Shown: one piece after another, positions 8,275 to 17,981 of the stretch
Layout: every line of letters begins with the position of its first letter
How positions within the stretch are numbered: the first letter of the stretch is position 1
Assembly: GCA_036401195.1 (NCBI GenBank)
Contig: DASWVQ010000013.1
Location: 1-64,000 of the forward strand
Source of the DNA: JACDHQ01 sp036401195
GTDB taxonomy: Bacteria > Gemmatimonadota > Gemmatimonadetes > Gemmatimonadales > Gemmatimonadaceae
Length of the DNA stretch: 64,000 nucleotides
Direction of reading: 5' to 3'
Notes under the pieces: generated by a model
Databases searched by the model: none
Told to the model about the DNA's origin: nothing
The model's input: the letters and a program-made list of their open reading frames with translations, nothing else
Position numbers and translations under genes: made by a program

Positions 8275-8643
8275 TCAGGTCGCGTCGGCCCACGAGGGCC
8301 GCGGCGGGTGGGACGGCGGCGGCGGGAGCGGCAGGTTGCCGCCCAGGGCGAGCAATGGCTGCTCGATCGCCTCCATGCCGCGCCCCGCGATGATGACCGT
8401 GGTGCCGAGGCCGCGGGCGATCTCGAAGACGAGATTCGTCGCTTCGGCGGCGGGGTGGTCCACGTCGATGACGAGGACCCGGGGCTGGACGCGAATCAGC
8501 GCGCCGGCGCCGTTCTCCGCGGCATCACCGGTGACGGCGGTGAAGCCCTCGGCGGTCGCGCGCCCCGCAAGGGCCGCGGTGCGGACTGGGTCCGCACACA
8601 GGATCAATGCGACGGGCTTTCCGGGACTCGTCGTAAGGTCCAT
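8275..8643 (-). CDS. single-domain receiver-like protein, degenerate
   Basis: A 122-residue protein resembling a response-regulator receiver: PVALILCADPVR at the N-terminus (beta1 with one acidic residue instead of two), VLVIDVDHP around residue 60 at the phospho-acceptor position, then TTVIIAG. The conserved Lys of beta5 is missing and the protein ends in a Pro-rich tail (LPLPPPPSHPPRP). It may be a pseudo-receiver or a signalling adaptor. ATG 8643 is preferred over the adjacent GTG at 8646 because AGGAG lies 5 bases ahead. It is divergent from the phosphatase gene at 8817. Confidence 0.65.
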   Translation of the reverse strand: MDLTTSPGKPVALILCADPVRTAALAGRATAEGFTAVTGDAAENGAGALIRVQPRVLVIDVDHPAAEATNLVFEIARGLGTTVIIAGRGMEAIEQPLLALGGNLPLPPPPSHPPRPSWADAT

Positions 8644-8816
8644 CACGGCTCCTCGCGTGGCTGCGATCGAACGAGTGGGAGCGTACTGGCGGGGCGGGGG
8701 CGGGGCAATTTGTGGGTGCGAGCAAGTCGTGCATCATCCCGTCATCCAGACGACACAATGCGACACTCCGGTCGGTCGTGGATAGATTTCCCACCTTCCC
8801 TTCCCTGGAGCTCGAC

Positions 8817-10409
8817 GTGCAACGCCTGCGGTCCCTCGCAGTCGCCGTCCTCGCGGCGGTCCTGGTTCCGGCCAGCCGGGTGGCGAGCCAGCAGCCTCCC
8901 CCGGCGCCGCGGCTCGTGGTCCACATCACGGTGGACCAGCTCACGCCGGCGTACTTCGAGCGATACGGGGGAGAGCTCACCGGCGGGCTTGCGCGCCTGC
9001 TGCGGGAGGGGGCGAGCTACACCCGGGCCTACCAGGATCACGCGATCACCGAAACCGCGCCGGGGCACTCCGTGGTGCTGTCGGGCCGCTATCCGCGCTC
9101 CACGGGGATCGTGACCAACATGATGGGGGTGCCGGACCCGCAGGAGCAGCTGGTGGGAGGGGGCACGAAGGCGCAGGGCCCGTCGTCGCCCTTCCGATTC
9201 CGCGGCACCACGCTCATCGACTGGATGCGCTTCCGCGACGAGCGATCGCGCGCGCTGTCGGTGTCGTGCAAGGATCGCGGGGCGATCCTTCCCCTCGGCC
9301 GCGCGAAGCAGGACGTGTACTGGTACGACGGGTTGCGCCGCTTCACGACCAGCTCGTACTACGCCGACACCCTGCCGGACTGGGTGCAGCGCTTCAACAG
9401 GTCCGAGCCGCTGCAGGCGATGCGCGGCACCGCGTGGACGCTCCTGCGCGATTCCTCGCAGTACCGGGAAGCGGACCGCGACTCGATCGAGACCTGGGGG
9501 CGGGACCCGGTGTTCCCGCACGTCGTGCCCGCGACGCTCCCCAGCTCGTGCACGTACATGTACTACCCCCGCATGGACGAGATGATCGCCCGGCTCGCGC
9601 TCGCGGGCGTGGAGGCGATGCAGCTCGGCGCGGGCGGGGCGCCCGACCTGCTGGCGATCTCGTTCAGTCCCACCGACGCCATCGGCCACAACTTCGGCCC
9701 CGATTCGCGAGAAGCCCACGACCAGTTCCTCCACTTCGATCGCACCCTGGGCTTCTTCCTCGACTCACTCTTCCGCCTGCGCGACCCCTCCACGGTGATC
9801 ATCTCGCTCACCGCGGACCACGGGATCGGGTCGATCCCGGAGGTTTGGGCGCGAACGCACAGGCTCCCCGTCCCACGCTTCGACCCGCGCCCGGTGCTCG
9901 CTCCCGTGCGCCGGGCGCTCGCCGCCCGCGGGGTGGACAGCATGGCGGTGGAACTGGAGTCGGGGGCATTGCTGGTGGACCGCGCCGCGCTCGCCGCGAA
10001 GGGGATCCGGGCCGACTCCGTGGTGCGCCTGCTGGCGCGGGCCTTCCGCGCCGCACCGGGGGTGGACCGGGTGTACCTGCGCGGCGAGCTCGCGCGGCGG
10101 GCCGCGCGGGGCGACCGGATCGCGCGGCGGTGGAACCACATGCTGCCCGCCGACGTTGCCGCGGAGCTGATGGTGGTGCTCGCGCCGCACGCGCTGTGGA
10201 AGAACTCCTCGGTGCCGGCGAACCACGGGGCGCCCTGGGACTACGATGCCTGGGTGCCGCTCATCCTCTGGGGGCCGGGGATCCGCCCCGGGCGCTTTCA
10301 TCGCGAGGTAGGCGTGGTCGACCTCGCGCCCACCCTGGCGCGCCTGCTCGGCGTGGAACCCTCCGAGCCCCTGGATGGCCGGCCGCTCCGGGAGGCGCTG
10401 GCGCGGTGA
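8817..10409 (+). CDS. secreted alkaline phosphatase family protein (PafA-like)
   Basis: A 530-residue exported member of the alkaline phosphatase superfamily. A signal peptide (SLAVAVLAAVLVPASRVASQ) follows the GTG start at 8817, which has GGAG 7 bases upstream. Metal and nucleophile residues: Asp40 in ITVDQL, Thr80 in ETAPGH (threonine nucleophile as in PafA and nucleotide pyrophosphatases), DAIGHNFGP with Asp/His, TADHG near residue 340 and NHGAPWDYD near the end. Probably a periplasmic phosphomonoesterase or phosphodiesterase releasing phosphate. The downstream Smr gene overlaps it by four bases (GTGA). Confidence 0.9.
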   Translation: MQRLRSLAVAVLAAVLVPASRVASQQPPPAPRLVVHITVDQLTPAYFERYGGELTGGLARLLREGASYTRAYQDHAITETAPGHSVVLSGRYPRSTGIVTNMMGVPDPQEQLVGGGTKAQGPSSPFRFRGTTLIDWMRFRDERSRALSVSCKDRGAILPLGRAKQDVYWYDGLRRFTTSSYYADTLPDWVQRFNRSEPLQAMRGTAWTLLRDSSQYREADRDSIETWGRDPVFPHVVPATLPSSCTYMYYPRMDEMIARLALAGVEAMQLGAGGAPDLLAISFSPTDAIGHNFGPDSREAHDQFLHFDRTLGFFLDSLFRLRDPSTVIISLTADHGIGSIPEVWARTHRLPVPRFDPRPVLAPVRRALAARGVDSMAVELESGALLVDRAALAAKGIRADSVVRLLARAFRAAPGVDRVYLRGELARRAARGDRIARRWNHMLPADVAAELMVVLAPHALWKNSSVPANHGAPWDYDAWVPLILWGPGIRPGRFHREVGVVDLAPTLARLLGVEPSEPLDGRPLREALAR

Positions 10410-11020
10410 GCCGCAAGCCGCGCGTGGGGCTCGACCAGCTCTGGCAGGCGTTCGACGCGGCGCGATTCGGCGCCGACCGGACGCTCAACCTCCGCGCGAC
10501 GCTCCCCACGGCCGACGAGGCGGCGCGGCGGGCCGAGATCTGGCTGCGCCAGAAGCAGGTGGAACGGGCGCCCGAGGTGCTCGTGGTTACGGGGCGCGGG
10601 AACAACTCCGAGGCCGGGTTCTCCGTGGTGCGCGAAGCGGTGATCCGGACGCTGCACGACCTGCGGCGGCGCAACGTGGTGAAGGAGTGGGAGGAGCACA
10701 CCGCCGGCTCCTTCGTGGTGCGCCCGGCGTCGATGGCGTCGCTGGTGGACGCCCCGCGCCGGGAGAAGGCCGCGCCGCCGAAGCCGGCGAGCCCGCCCTC
10801 GCTGGACGCGCTCGACGACAGCACGCGGCGGCTGCTCCGCGACCTCGCCGAGCGCGTGCTGGAGGGACTGGGAGTGCACACGAAGGAGCCCTTCCTGGAG
10901 GGCGAGATGCTCCGGCAGTTCGGCCGCCTGGGGCGCGCGGTGCCACCGCACCTGGACGGCGCGGCGCGCGAGGGCTACCTGCGCGACGCGATCCGCCGCA
11001 CCCTCGACGAGTACGAGTGA
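10406..11020 (+). CDS. Smr-domain-like protein
   Basis: A 204-residue cytoplasmic protein. Residues 20-105 look like a small MutS-related (Smr) domain: LNLRATLPTADEA (the LDLHG position, with His replaced), EVLVVTGRGNNS (GKG/GRG loop) and REAVIRTL. Smr domains bind or nick nucleic acids; the lost LDLH histidine makes nuclease activity doubtful. The C-terminal half (120-204) is charged and alpha-helical and not recognised. GTG 10406 overlaps the phosphatase stop in GTGA, implying translational coupling. MarC follows 4 bases later. Confidence 0.7.
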   Translation: MSRKPRVGLDQLWQAFDAARFGADRTLNLRATLPTADEAARRAEIWLRQKQVERAPEVLVVTGRGNNSEAGFSVVREAVIRTLHDLRRRNVVKEWEEHTAGSFVVRPASMASLVDAPRREKAAPPKPASPPSLDALDDSTRRLLRDLAERVLEGLGVHTKEPFLEGEMLRQFGRLGRAVPPHLDGAAREGYLRDAIRRTLDEYE

Positions 11021-11024
11021 CGCC

Positions 11025-11657
11025 GTGAACGACATCGCCCAGTTCGCCCTCGTCACCTTCACCTCGATCCTGTTCATCGTGGACCCGATCGCGGTGATCC
11101 CCACCTACCTGGTGGTCACCCACCGGGAGACGCCGGCGCAGCGCGCGGTCACGGCGCGGCGCGCCTGCGTGGCGGCCACGCTCATCCTCCTCGCCTTCGC
11201 CTTCTTCGGCCAGGCGATCTTCCAGCTCTTCGGCATCACCCTCCCCGCCTTCCGCATCGCCGGGGGGCTGATCCTGTGGGTGGTGGCCATGGACATGCTC
11301 CACGCGAAGCGCAGCACGCAGGAGAGCACCCCCGAGATCGTGGAAGGGCAGGAGAAGGACGACGTGGCGATGACCCCGATCGCCATGCCCATGCTGGCGG
11401 GGCCCGGCGCCATCTCCACGGTGATGGTGCTCGCCGCGCAGGCGCACACCTGGGCGCAGCGCAGCGCCGTCTACGTCTCGATCGCCCTCACCCTCTTCCT
11501 CACCTGGGCCACCCTCCGCCTGGGGACCCGGCTGGTCAATCGCATGGGGCAGACGGGGATCCGCATGATGACCCGCATCATGGGACTGCTGCTCGCGGCG
11601 ATCGCCGTGCAGTTCGTGATCGTGGGGGTGCGGGACGGCTTCGGGCTGGGGCGCTGA
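11025..11657 (+). CDS. MarC family integral membrane protein
   Basis: A 210-residue inner-membrane protein with six predicted membrane segments. The N-terminal FTSILFIVDPIAVIPTYL and the central TPIAMPMLAGPGAIST are the two signature repeats of the MarC/UPF0056 family. The transported substrate is not established; the old link to multidrug resistance in E. coli was withdrawn. It starts with GTG 4 bases after the Smr-like gene, so it shares that operon. Confidence 0.93.
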   Translation: MNDIAQFALVTFTSILFIVDPIAVIPTYLVVTHRETPAQRAVTARRACVAATLILLAFAFFGQAIFQLFGITLPAFRIAGGLILWVVAMDMLHAKRSTQESTPEIVEGQEKDDVAMTPIAMPMLAGPGAISTVMVLAAQAHTWAQRSAVYVSIALTLFLTWATLRLGTRLVNRMGQTGIRMMTRIMGLLLAAIAVQFVIVGVRDGFGLGR

Positions 11658-11701
11658 CGAGGCGAACGCGGGCGCATCTCTTGCTCCACCCGCCCCCCTC
11701 G

Positions 11702-14458
11702 ATGAGCACTCCGACCCCGTTCGATCCCTTCGAGGCGCTGTTCGCGCAGTCGCCGAACAGTACGGTGCTGTACGACCGTGAGGGGCATCCCATTGCCGTC
11801 AACGCGGCGTTCGAGCGCCTCTGGGGGGCATCGCTGGCCCAGGTGCCCCCCGGCTACTCGGTCCTGCACGACGAGCAGCTCGTCGCGATCCTCCCCGCCA
11901 TCCGCGCGGCGTTCGCGGGTGAGGCCGTGCGGACCCCGCCGGTGCGGTACGACGTCTCGGCGGTCACCGGGGCGGGCCGCACGTTGTGGACGGAGGCCCA
12001 GCTCTACCCGCTGCGCGACGCGGCGGGCGGCGTGCGCCAGGTGGTGCTGGTGCACCACGACGTCACGGCCCGCATGGAGGAGCAGGAGCACCTCCGGACC
12101 ACCAACGTCGACCTCACCACGACGAACGAGTACCTGGTGCAGCAGCAGGCGGAGCTCCAGGAGCGGATGGCCGAGGTGCAGGAGCTCGCCCTGGAGCTGC
12201 AGGAGTCGAACGAGCAGCTCCAGGCGACGATGGCCGAGCTCGAGGACGCGCGCGACCTCGCGGAGCGGTCGGAGGAGGCGGCGCGGCTGGCGGGGGAGCG
12301 GCACCGCGCCCTCGTGGAAACCTCCACCGCGATGGTGTGGACCACCACGCCGGAGGGACAGGTGGAGGACATGCCCTTCTGGCGCGCCCTCACCGGCCAG
12401 TCGCTCGCCGAGGTGCGGGGCCACGGCTGGGCCGACGCCATCCACCCGGAGGATCGCGACGCGGTGGTCCGCAGCTGGCGCGCGGCCGTCGGCGCGGGGG
12501 AACGCTACGAGGCGGAGTACCGGGTGCGCACGCGCGACGGGTCGTTCCGGTGGTTCCGCTCGCGCGCGGTGCCCATCCGGAATCCCGACGGCACCCTGCG
12601 CGAGTGGGCCGGCGTGTTCGACGACATCAACGACGACATGCGCGAGGCGATCCGCCGCGAGTTCCTCGCCGAGGCGGGACGCATCCTCGGCGAGTCGCTC
12701 GACTACGAGCGCACGCTCCGCGAGGTGGCGGCGCTCGCCGTGCCGGACCTCGCCGACTGGTGCGCGGTGGACATGCTGGAGGACCCGCACGACACCGGGT
12801 GGCCCCCCCGCGTGCGCCGACTCGCGGTGGCCCACAAGGATCCCGCGAAGGTGCAGTGGGCGCAGGAGCTGCACCGCCGCCTCCCCACGGACTGGACCTC
12901 GGCCACGGGGCTTCCGAAGGTGCTTCGCGAGGGGGTCACGGAGTTCTACCCCGTGGTCGACCCGGCGATGATCGAGGCCGCCGCGCAGAACGACGCGCAC
13001 CGCGCCGTGCTGCGCGAGATCGGCTTTCACGCGGTGCTCATCGTGCCCCTGGTGGCGCGCGGCCGGGTGCTTGGCGCCATGACGTTCGCCATGACGGAGA
13101 GCGGCCGCCGCTACTCGGTGGAGGACCGCCTGCTGGCGGAGGCGTTCGCGGCGCGGGCCGCCGCGGCGATCGACAATGCGCGGCTGCTGGCCGAGGCCGT
13201 GGACGCCCGGGGCGCGGCGGAACAAGCCGCGGCGCGCACCGCGCGCCTCCAGTCCGTCACCGCGGCGCTGTCCCGGGCCCTCACTCCCGCCGCAGCGGTC
13301 CAGGCCATGGTCGACGAGGGGTTGCCGGCGCTCGGCGCGGAGGAGTGCTCGGTGTGCCTCCTCTCCGCCGACGGCAGCTCGCTCGCGCTGGTGCAGGCCG
13401 CCCACATTCCCGAGACCGTGGCCGACACCATGCGCCAGTTTCCGCTCACGGCGGGGCTGCCCATGAGCGAGGCGGTGCTGCGGAAGCGCCCGGTGCTGAT
13501 CCGGAACGCGGACGACATGCGGCAGCGGTACCCGGGAGCGGTGCCCCGTTACGAGAAGGTCCGCGCCGTGGCGTGGCTGATCCTTCCCTTCCTCGTGGAG
13601 GACCGCGCCCTCGGCGCGGCGGCGTTTGGATTCCCGGAGGAGCGGGAGTTCGCTGCCGAGGAGCTCGCGCTCGCCGAGGCGCTCGTGGGGCAGTGTGCGC
13701 AGGCGCTCGAGCGGGCGCGCCTCTACGCCGAGGCCCAGGCGGCCAGCGCGGCGAAGTCCCAGTTCCTCGCCACCATGAGCCACGAGCTGCGCACCCCGCT
13801 CAACGCCATCGCCGGCCACGTGCAGCTCCTCGAGATGGGGCTGCATGGACCGCTCGCGGACGCGCAGCGGGAGGCGCTGGCCCGGGTGAGCCGCGCGCAA
13901 CGCCACCTCCTGGGGCTCATCAACGACGTGCTCAACTTCGCGCGGCTCGAAGCCGGTCGCGTGACCTACGACGCGCGCGAGATGCTCGTGCGCGACGTCG
14001 TCGCCGACATCGTCTCGATGATCGAGCCGCAGCTCGCCGCGAAGGGGATCCACTTCGCCATGCAGATGCCCGACCGCCTGAGCACGGACCCCGCGCCCGT
14101 GCGCGCGGACCCGGAGAAGGTGGGCCAGGTCCTCCTGAACCTCCTCTCCAACGCGGTGAAGTTCACCCCCGAAGGGGGATGCGTGGCGATCTCCATGCGG
14201 CTCAGTCCCACCCGGGACGACCTGGTACTCGTGGACGTCTGCGATTCCGGGATCGGCATCCCGCCCGAGAAGCTGGAGCGGATCTTCGATCCCTTCGTGC
14301 AGGTGGTGACCGACGCGGCGAACCGGCGCGAAGGCACCGGGCTGGGGCTCGCCATCAGCCGGGAGCTGGCGCGGGGCATGGGGGGCGACATCACCGTCTC
14401 GAGCACCCCGGGACATGGGTCGCGGTTCACCATGGCGCTTCCGCGCCACCGCGGGTAG
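11702..14458 (+). CDS. PAS-PAS-GAF-GAF sensor histidine kinase
   Basis: A soluble 918-residue kinase. Order: PAS (about 10-125), a coiled coil rich in Glu/Gln (125-210), PAS with PAC (205-325, RTRDGSFRWFRSRAVP), GAF (340-510), GAF (520-680), HisKA with His694 in MSHELRTPL, and HATPase with NLLSNAVKFTPEGG, DSGIGIP and GTGLGLAISREL. No receiver domain and no membrane segment, so the output is probably a separate regulator not in this window. ATG 11702 precedes the first PAS directly. Four extra sensory modules suggest integration of several intracellular signals. Confidence 0.93.
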   Translation: MSTPTPFDPFEALFAQSPNSTVLYDREGHPIAVNAAFERLWGASLAQVPPGYSVLHDEQLVAILPAIRAAFAGEAVRTPPVRYDVSAVTGAGRTLWTEAQLYPLRDAAGGVRQVVLVHHDVTARMEEQEHLRTTNVDLTTTNEYLVQQQAELQERMAEVQELALELQESNEQLQATMAELEDARDLAERSEEAARLAGERHRALVETSTAMVWTTTPEGQVEDMPFWRALTGQSLAEVRGHGWADAIHPEDRDAVVRSWRAAVGAGERYEAEYRVRTRDGSFRWFRSRAVPIRNPDGTLREWAGVFDDINDDMREAIRREFLAEAGRILGESLDYERTLREVAALAVPDLADWCAVDMLEDPHDTGWPPRVRRLAVAHKDPAKVQWAQELHRRLPTDWTSATGLPKVLREGVTEFYPVVDPAMIEAAAQNDAHRAVLREIGFHAVLIVPLVARGRVLGAMTFAMTESGRRYSVEDRLLAEAFAARAAAAIDNARLLAEAVDARGAAEQAAARTARLQSVTAALSRALTPAAAVQAMVDEGLPALGAEECSVCLLSADGSSLALVQAAHIPETVADTMRQFPLTAGLPMSEAVLRKRPVLIRNADDMRQRYPGAVPRYEKVRAVAWLILPFLVEDRALGAAAFGFPEEREFAAEELALAEALVGQCAQALERARLYAEAQAASAAKSQFLATMSHELRTPLNAIAGHVQLLEMGLHGPLADAQREALARVSRAQRHLLGLINDVLNFARLEAGRVTYDAREMLVRDVVADIVSMIEPQLAAKGIHFAMQMPDRLSTDPAPVRADPEKVGQVLLNLLSNAVKFTPEGGCVAISMRLSPTRDDLVLVDVCDSGIGIPPEKLERIFDPFVQVVTDAANRREGTGLGLAISRELARGMGGDITVSSTPGHGSRFTMALPRHRG

Positions 14459-14537
14459 ATACCCCGAACGCCCCCGCATCGCCGGGGGGCGTCGTCCGCC
14501 CGCCGATCCACCCCCGCCTGACCTCCGGGAGACCCGC

Positions 14538-16619
14538 ATGCGTCCTGCGTCGCGCATCCCGCACGGCATCGCCGTGCTCCTCGCCCTCACCTGCGCCGCG
14601 GGCGCGCTGCGCGCCCAGGGCGCGGGAGCCGCCGCGCGGGAGCGACAGCTCATCGGGATCCCCAGCGCCGACAGCGCGCGACGCCACGCGCAGGTGCTCT
14701 CGCGGGAGGCCCACGTCGCGGGCACGCCGGCGCAGCGCCGGACCGCCGAGTACGTGGTGGCGCAGATGCGCCGCTGGGGGCTCGAGACGGAAACGCGCAG
14801 CTACGAGGTGTGGATGCCGCACGCGACCGCGGTCCGGGTGACGCGCCTGTCGCCCGCACCGCTCGAGCTGCCGCTTCGCGAGCCTGCCGTCCCCGGCGAC
14901 GCCTCCTCGAGCGGGTGGCAGTATCCCACCGTGAACGGGTCGAGCGGCGCCGGCGACGTGACGGCGGAGATCGTGTACGTGAACTACGGCCTCATCGAGG
15001 ACTACGCGCAGCTCGACTCCCTCGGCGTGTCGGTGAAGGGGCGCATCGCCGTCGCCCGGTACGGCCGGAGCTTCCGCGGCATCAAGGCGCGCGAGGCCGA
15101 GAAACGGGGCGCGCGGGCCCTGATCATGTACAGCGACCCCGCCGACGACGGCTACGCGCGCGGCGACGTCTACCCCGAGGGCCCCATGCGCAACGCGCGC
15201 GGGGTGCAGCGCGGGAGCGTGTACAATGGCGACGGCGATCCCACCACGCCGGGCTGGGCGAGCACGCCAGGGGCCCGCCGCCTGCCGCTGGACTCCACCG
15301 AGGTGCCGCGCATCCCGGTGGTCCCGGTCTCCTATGGAAACGCCGCCGAACTGCTGCGGGGGCTGCGCGGCGCCGCCATCCCCGCCGGGTGGCAGGGAGG
15401 ACTCCCCTTCCGCTACCACGCCGGCCCGGGACCGGTGCGCGCGCGGGTGCGCGTGGAGGACGATCGCGCGACGCAGGCGTTCAAGCGGATCCACGACACC
15501 TTCGGGGTCATCCGCGGCACCGACTTCCCCGACGAGCTGGTCATCATCGGCGCGCACCGCGACGCATGGGGCCCGGGCGCGGCGGACAACGTGAGCGGGA
15601 CGGTCAGCGTGCTCGAGGCGGCGCGCGCGCTCTCCGCGCTCGTGAAGCAGGGCTGGCGTCCCCGGCGCACGATCCTCCTCGCGACCTGGGACGCGGAGGA
15701 ATGGGGGCTGGTCGGGTCCACCGAGTTCGTCGAGGAGGACTCGCTCCGCCTGGCCCGCGGGGCGGTGGCCTACCTGAACCAGGACGTCGCCGCCTCGGGG
15801 GCCCGCTTCGGCGGCGGCGGGTCGCCCTCGCTGCGCGCGCTCCTGCGCGACGTGACGCGCGCGGTCCCGAGCCCCGCCGGCGGCAGTGTGTACGCGGCCT
15901 GGCGTCGCGACGCTGCCGTGCCCGACAGCGCGGAACCCGCGATGGGCGATCCCGGCGGCGGCTCGGACTTCGCCGGCTTCTACAACCACCTCGGGATCCC
16001 GATCGCCGAATGGGGCTTCGGCGGGCCGGGGGGCGTGTATCACTCGCACTACGACAGCTTCGACTGGATGCGGCGCTTCGGCGACACGAGTTTCGCCTAC
16101 CATGCCACCGCGGCGCGGATCGCGGCGGCGATGATCCTCCGCCTCGCCGATGCCGACGTGCTCCCGTACGACTACGTGGAGTTCGCGCGCGCGGTGCGTC
16201 GCTACCTCCCCGGCCTCACGCGGCAGGCGTCGCAGAAGGGATGGACCGCGTCGCTCGAGCCCCTCGCGTCGGCGATCGACCAGATGGAGCGCGAGGCCGC
16301 GGCGTTCGCCGCCGCACGCGATTCGGCCGCGCGCGAGGCGCCGCTTGCCCGCGACGCGAGCCTGCGGGTGAACGGGGCGCTCCTCGGGGTGGAGCGCGCG
16401 CTCACCCGGCCCGAGGGGCTCCGCACGCGTCCCTGGTTCCGTGGGCTCATCTACGCCGCGGACGAGGACAACGGCTACGCGACGATGGTGCTGCCGAGCA
16501 TCGGGGAGGCCATCCGCGGGGGCGACGAGCGCGTGGCCCGGGCGGAGATCGCCGACCTGGCCGCGCGATTCGGGGCGGCCGCCGCGAAGATCGCCGAGGC
16601 GCGCGCCGCGCTGCGCTGA
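14538..16619 (+). CDS. secreted M28 family (glutamate carboxypeptidase II-like) peptidase
   Basis: A 693-residue exported zinc peptidase. Signal peptide (GIAVLLALTCAAGALRAQG), then a protease-associated insert (about 140-260), then the M28 core: HRDAWGPGAADN (His and bridging Asp), WDAEEWGLVGSTE (catalytic Glu and Zn ligand), LNQD and YHSHYDSFDW (last His ligand). A C-terminal transferrin-receptor-like helical dimerisation region follows, as in GCPII. It probably trims peptides in the periplasm. GGGAGACC precedes the ATG. Confidence 0.93.
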   Translation: MRPASRIPHGIAVLLALTCAAGALRAQGAGAAARERQLIGIPSADSARRHAQVLSREAHVAGTPAQRRTAEYVVAQMRRWGLETETRSYEVWMPHATAVRVTRLSPAPLELPLREPAVPGDASSSGWQYPTVNGSSGAGDVTAEIVYVNYGLIEDYAQLDSLGVSVKGRIAVARYGRSFRGIKAREAEKRGARALIMYSDPADDGYARGDVYPEGPMRNARGVQRGSVYNGDGDPTTPGWASTPGARRLPLDSTEVPRIPVVPVSYGNAAELLRGLRGAAIPAGWQGGLPFRYHAGPGPVRARVRVEDDRATQAFKRIHDTFGVIRGTDFPDELVIIGAHRDAWGPGAADNVSGTVSVLEAARALSALVKQGWRPRRTILLATWDAEEWGLVGSTEFVEEDSLRLARGAVAYLNQDVAASGARFGGGGSPSLRALLRDVTRAVPSPAGGSVYAAWRRDAAVPDSAEPAMGDPGGGSDFAGFYNHLGIPIAEWGFGGPGGVYHSHYDSFDWMRRFGDTSFAYHATAARIAAAMILRLADADVLPYDYVEFARAVRRYLPGLTRQASQKGWTASLEPLASAIDQMEREAAAFAAARDSAAREAPLARDASLRVNGALLGVERALTRPEGLRTRPWFRGLIYAADEDNGYATMVLPSIGEAIRGGDERVARAEIADLAARFGAAAAKIAEARAALR

Positions 16620-16625
16620 CGCGCG

Positions 16626-17939
16626 CTACGGCGTAGGATCGGGGGCACCCTGGTCGTCCGGGGTGCCCTCGGTCGCCTCCTGTCCCCCGCGCTTCCAGGG
16701 CCCCGCCTTTCGCCGCGCGACGTACGCGCGAGGGAGCAGGCGTCCATCGGCGCCCCGGCTGCTGGGGGGGCCATCCAGGGCCACGCGCAGGACCCCCTGC
16801 GCCGGGGAACGGCGCCGCGGCATCGGCGGCATCTCGCGTGGCTCCTCGGCCGGGAGCGCGGGGACCATCGCGACGCCGCGCATCGGCGAGTTCCGTCCCC
16901 CCGCCACCGCCGGCAGCAGGAGCGCGTCGCCGCGACCCGCGTCGTCGCCCGGGGGGAGCCGCGTGTCGTCGGGCATCGTCGGCGGCAACGCGAGGTCGGC
17001 GGGGGTGCGCGCGGCGAGGGGCAGCTGGAGGCCGAGCGCGGTGAGCACGCGGTGGTCCACCACGGGCGACGCGGCGCGCGGGGGCTCGAGCCGCGCGACC
17101 TCCGCGCGCGGATCGTCCCCCGACAGCCCCGGGATCACCCCCGCGCAGGCACACCCCAGCGCGGGCGCCACGTCGAGCAACTGCGCGCCCCCCTCGAGGA
17201 GGTGCTGCGCGAGCGCGAAGGCGAGGTCCTCCCCATCCGCCTCGCGCAGCACGCAGTCGCCATCGCGCGCCAGGACGTCGGCGCTCGGCGCGCCGCCGGG
17301 GAGCGAGAGATGCCGGCGGCGATCGGGCGGCAGGACCGCGTCGAAGGTGGTGGGCTGTTCGGAGAGGACGATGCCGTGGTCGATGAGGGTGTCGAACAGT
17401 TCCTGCGCGCTGAGCCGCGCGTCGAGCGCCTCCTCTCCCGCCCCGGGGCATCCCCCAACGAAGGTGATGCGCACGCGGGCCGGCGCGTAGAGCGCCCGCA
17501 GGTAGCGCGCGACGGCCACGGGGGGCGACACCAGTGAGATCAGCGCGGGCGCGAGGTCGCTCCCCGACGCGAGCAGCCGATGCGCCACGCGCGGGCAGGC
17601 ACAGAACACCGCCGTTCCCGGCTCCCGCGTCGCGAGGATGTCGAGGCAGGCGCCGGCCAGCAGCTCATCTCCCCAGCTCGACGGCACGACCGCGTGATAC
17701 CCGAGCGCCTGGCAGGCGTGCGCGAGCTGCACCGCGGAGGCGGGGCGCGCGCGCAGCAGCACGTCGGCACCCAGCACCACGAGCGACAGGGGACGCTCCT
17801 GGCGGGGGGCCGGTGCGCTGGCAGTCTCGGTGGCAGCGATCGGCTCGTGCACGGTGTCGGTTGACGGGGGTGCCCTACACAACGCCGCGCCCTCTCCCGC
17901 GTCAAGGCCGGGGCCGCCCCGGGCTCGGGGCCCGGACAT
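16626..17939 (-). CDS. [FeFe]-hydrogenase H-domain-like protein
   Basis: A 437-residue cytoplasmic protein. Residues 105-265 resemble the C-terminal large-subunit domain of iron-only hydrogenases: FCACPRV (Cys113/115) at the first cluster motif, PALISLVSPP, then VGGCPGAGEEA (Cys164) at the MPC motif, LSAQELFDTLIDHGI, and GCACAGVIPG (Cys263/265) at the third motif. The N-terminal ferredoxin-like domains of true hydrogenases are absent and the motifs are altered, so hydrogenase activity is doubtful; a cluster-binding sensor is more likely. The tail is Pro/Arg-rich. ATG 17939 has AAGGA 6 bases ahead; a GTG at 17852 is an alternative. Divergent from the Crp/Fnr gene. Confidence 0.6.
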   Translation of the reverse strand: MSGPRARGGPGLDAGEGAALCRAPPSTDTVHEPIAATETASAPAPRQERPLSLVVLGADVLLRARPASAVQLAHACQALGYHAVVPSSWGDELLAGACLDILATREPGTAVFCACPRVAHRLLASGSDLAPALISLVSPPVAVARYLRALYAPARVRITFVGGCPGAGEEALDARLSAQELFDTLIDHGIVLSEQPTTFDAVLPPDRRRHLSLPGGAPSADVLARDGDCVLREADGEDLAFALAQHLLEGGAQLLDVAPALGCACAGVIPGLSGDDPRAEVARLEPPRAASPVVDHRVLTALGLQLPLAARTPADLALPPTMPDDTRLPPGDDAGRGDALLLPAVAGGRNSPMRGVAMVPALPAEEPREMPPMPRRRSPAQGVLRVALDGPPSSRGADGRLLPRAYVARRKAGPWKRGGQEATEGTPDDQGAPDPTP

Positions 17940-17948
17940 TGCAAATCC

Positions 17949-17963
17949 TTGCAGCGGGAGCAA
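17949..17963. promoter_or_regulatory. possible operator between divergent genes
   Basis: TTGC-N7-GCAA is an imperfectly extended inverted repeat in the 42-base gap between the hydrogenase-like gene and the Crp/Fnr gene. Its position would allow one dimer to control both. Crp/Fnr sites have a similar spacing, but the half-site differs from TGTGA and TTGAT. Confidence 0.25.
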
Positions 17964-17981
17964 ATAGCTGAGGCGCCGCAG

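Noticed and set aside
11471..14725. A 1084-residue open frame opposite the second PAS kinase
   Set aside because: Antisense shadow; no recognisable motifs, and the plus-strand kinase has complete catalytic boxes.
16626..17939. A functional [FeFe]-hydrogenase
   Set aside because: No ferredoxin domains, altered cluster motifs and no maturation genes in the window.
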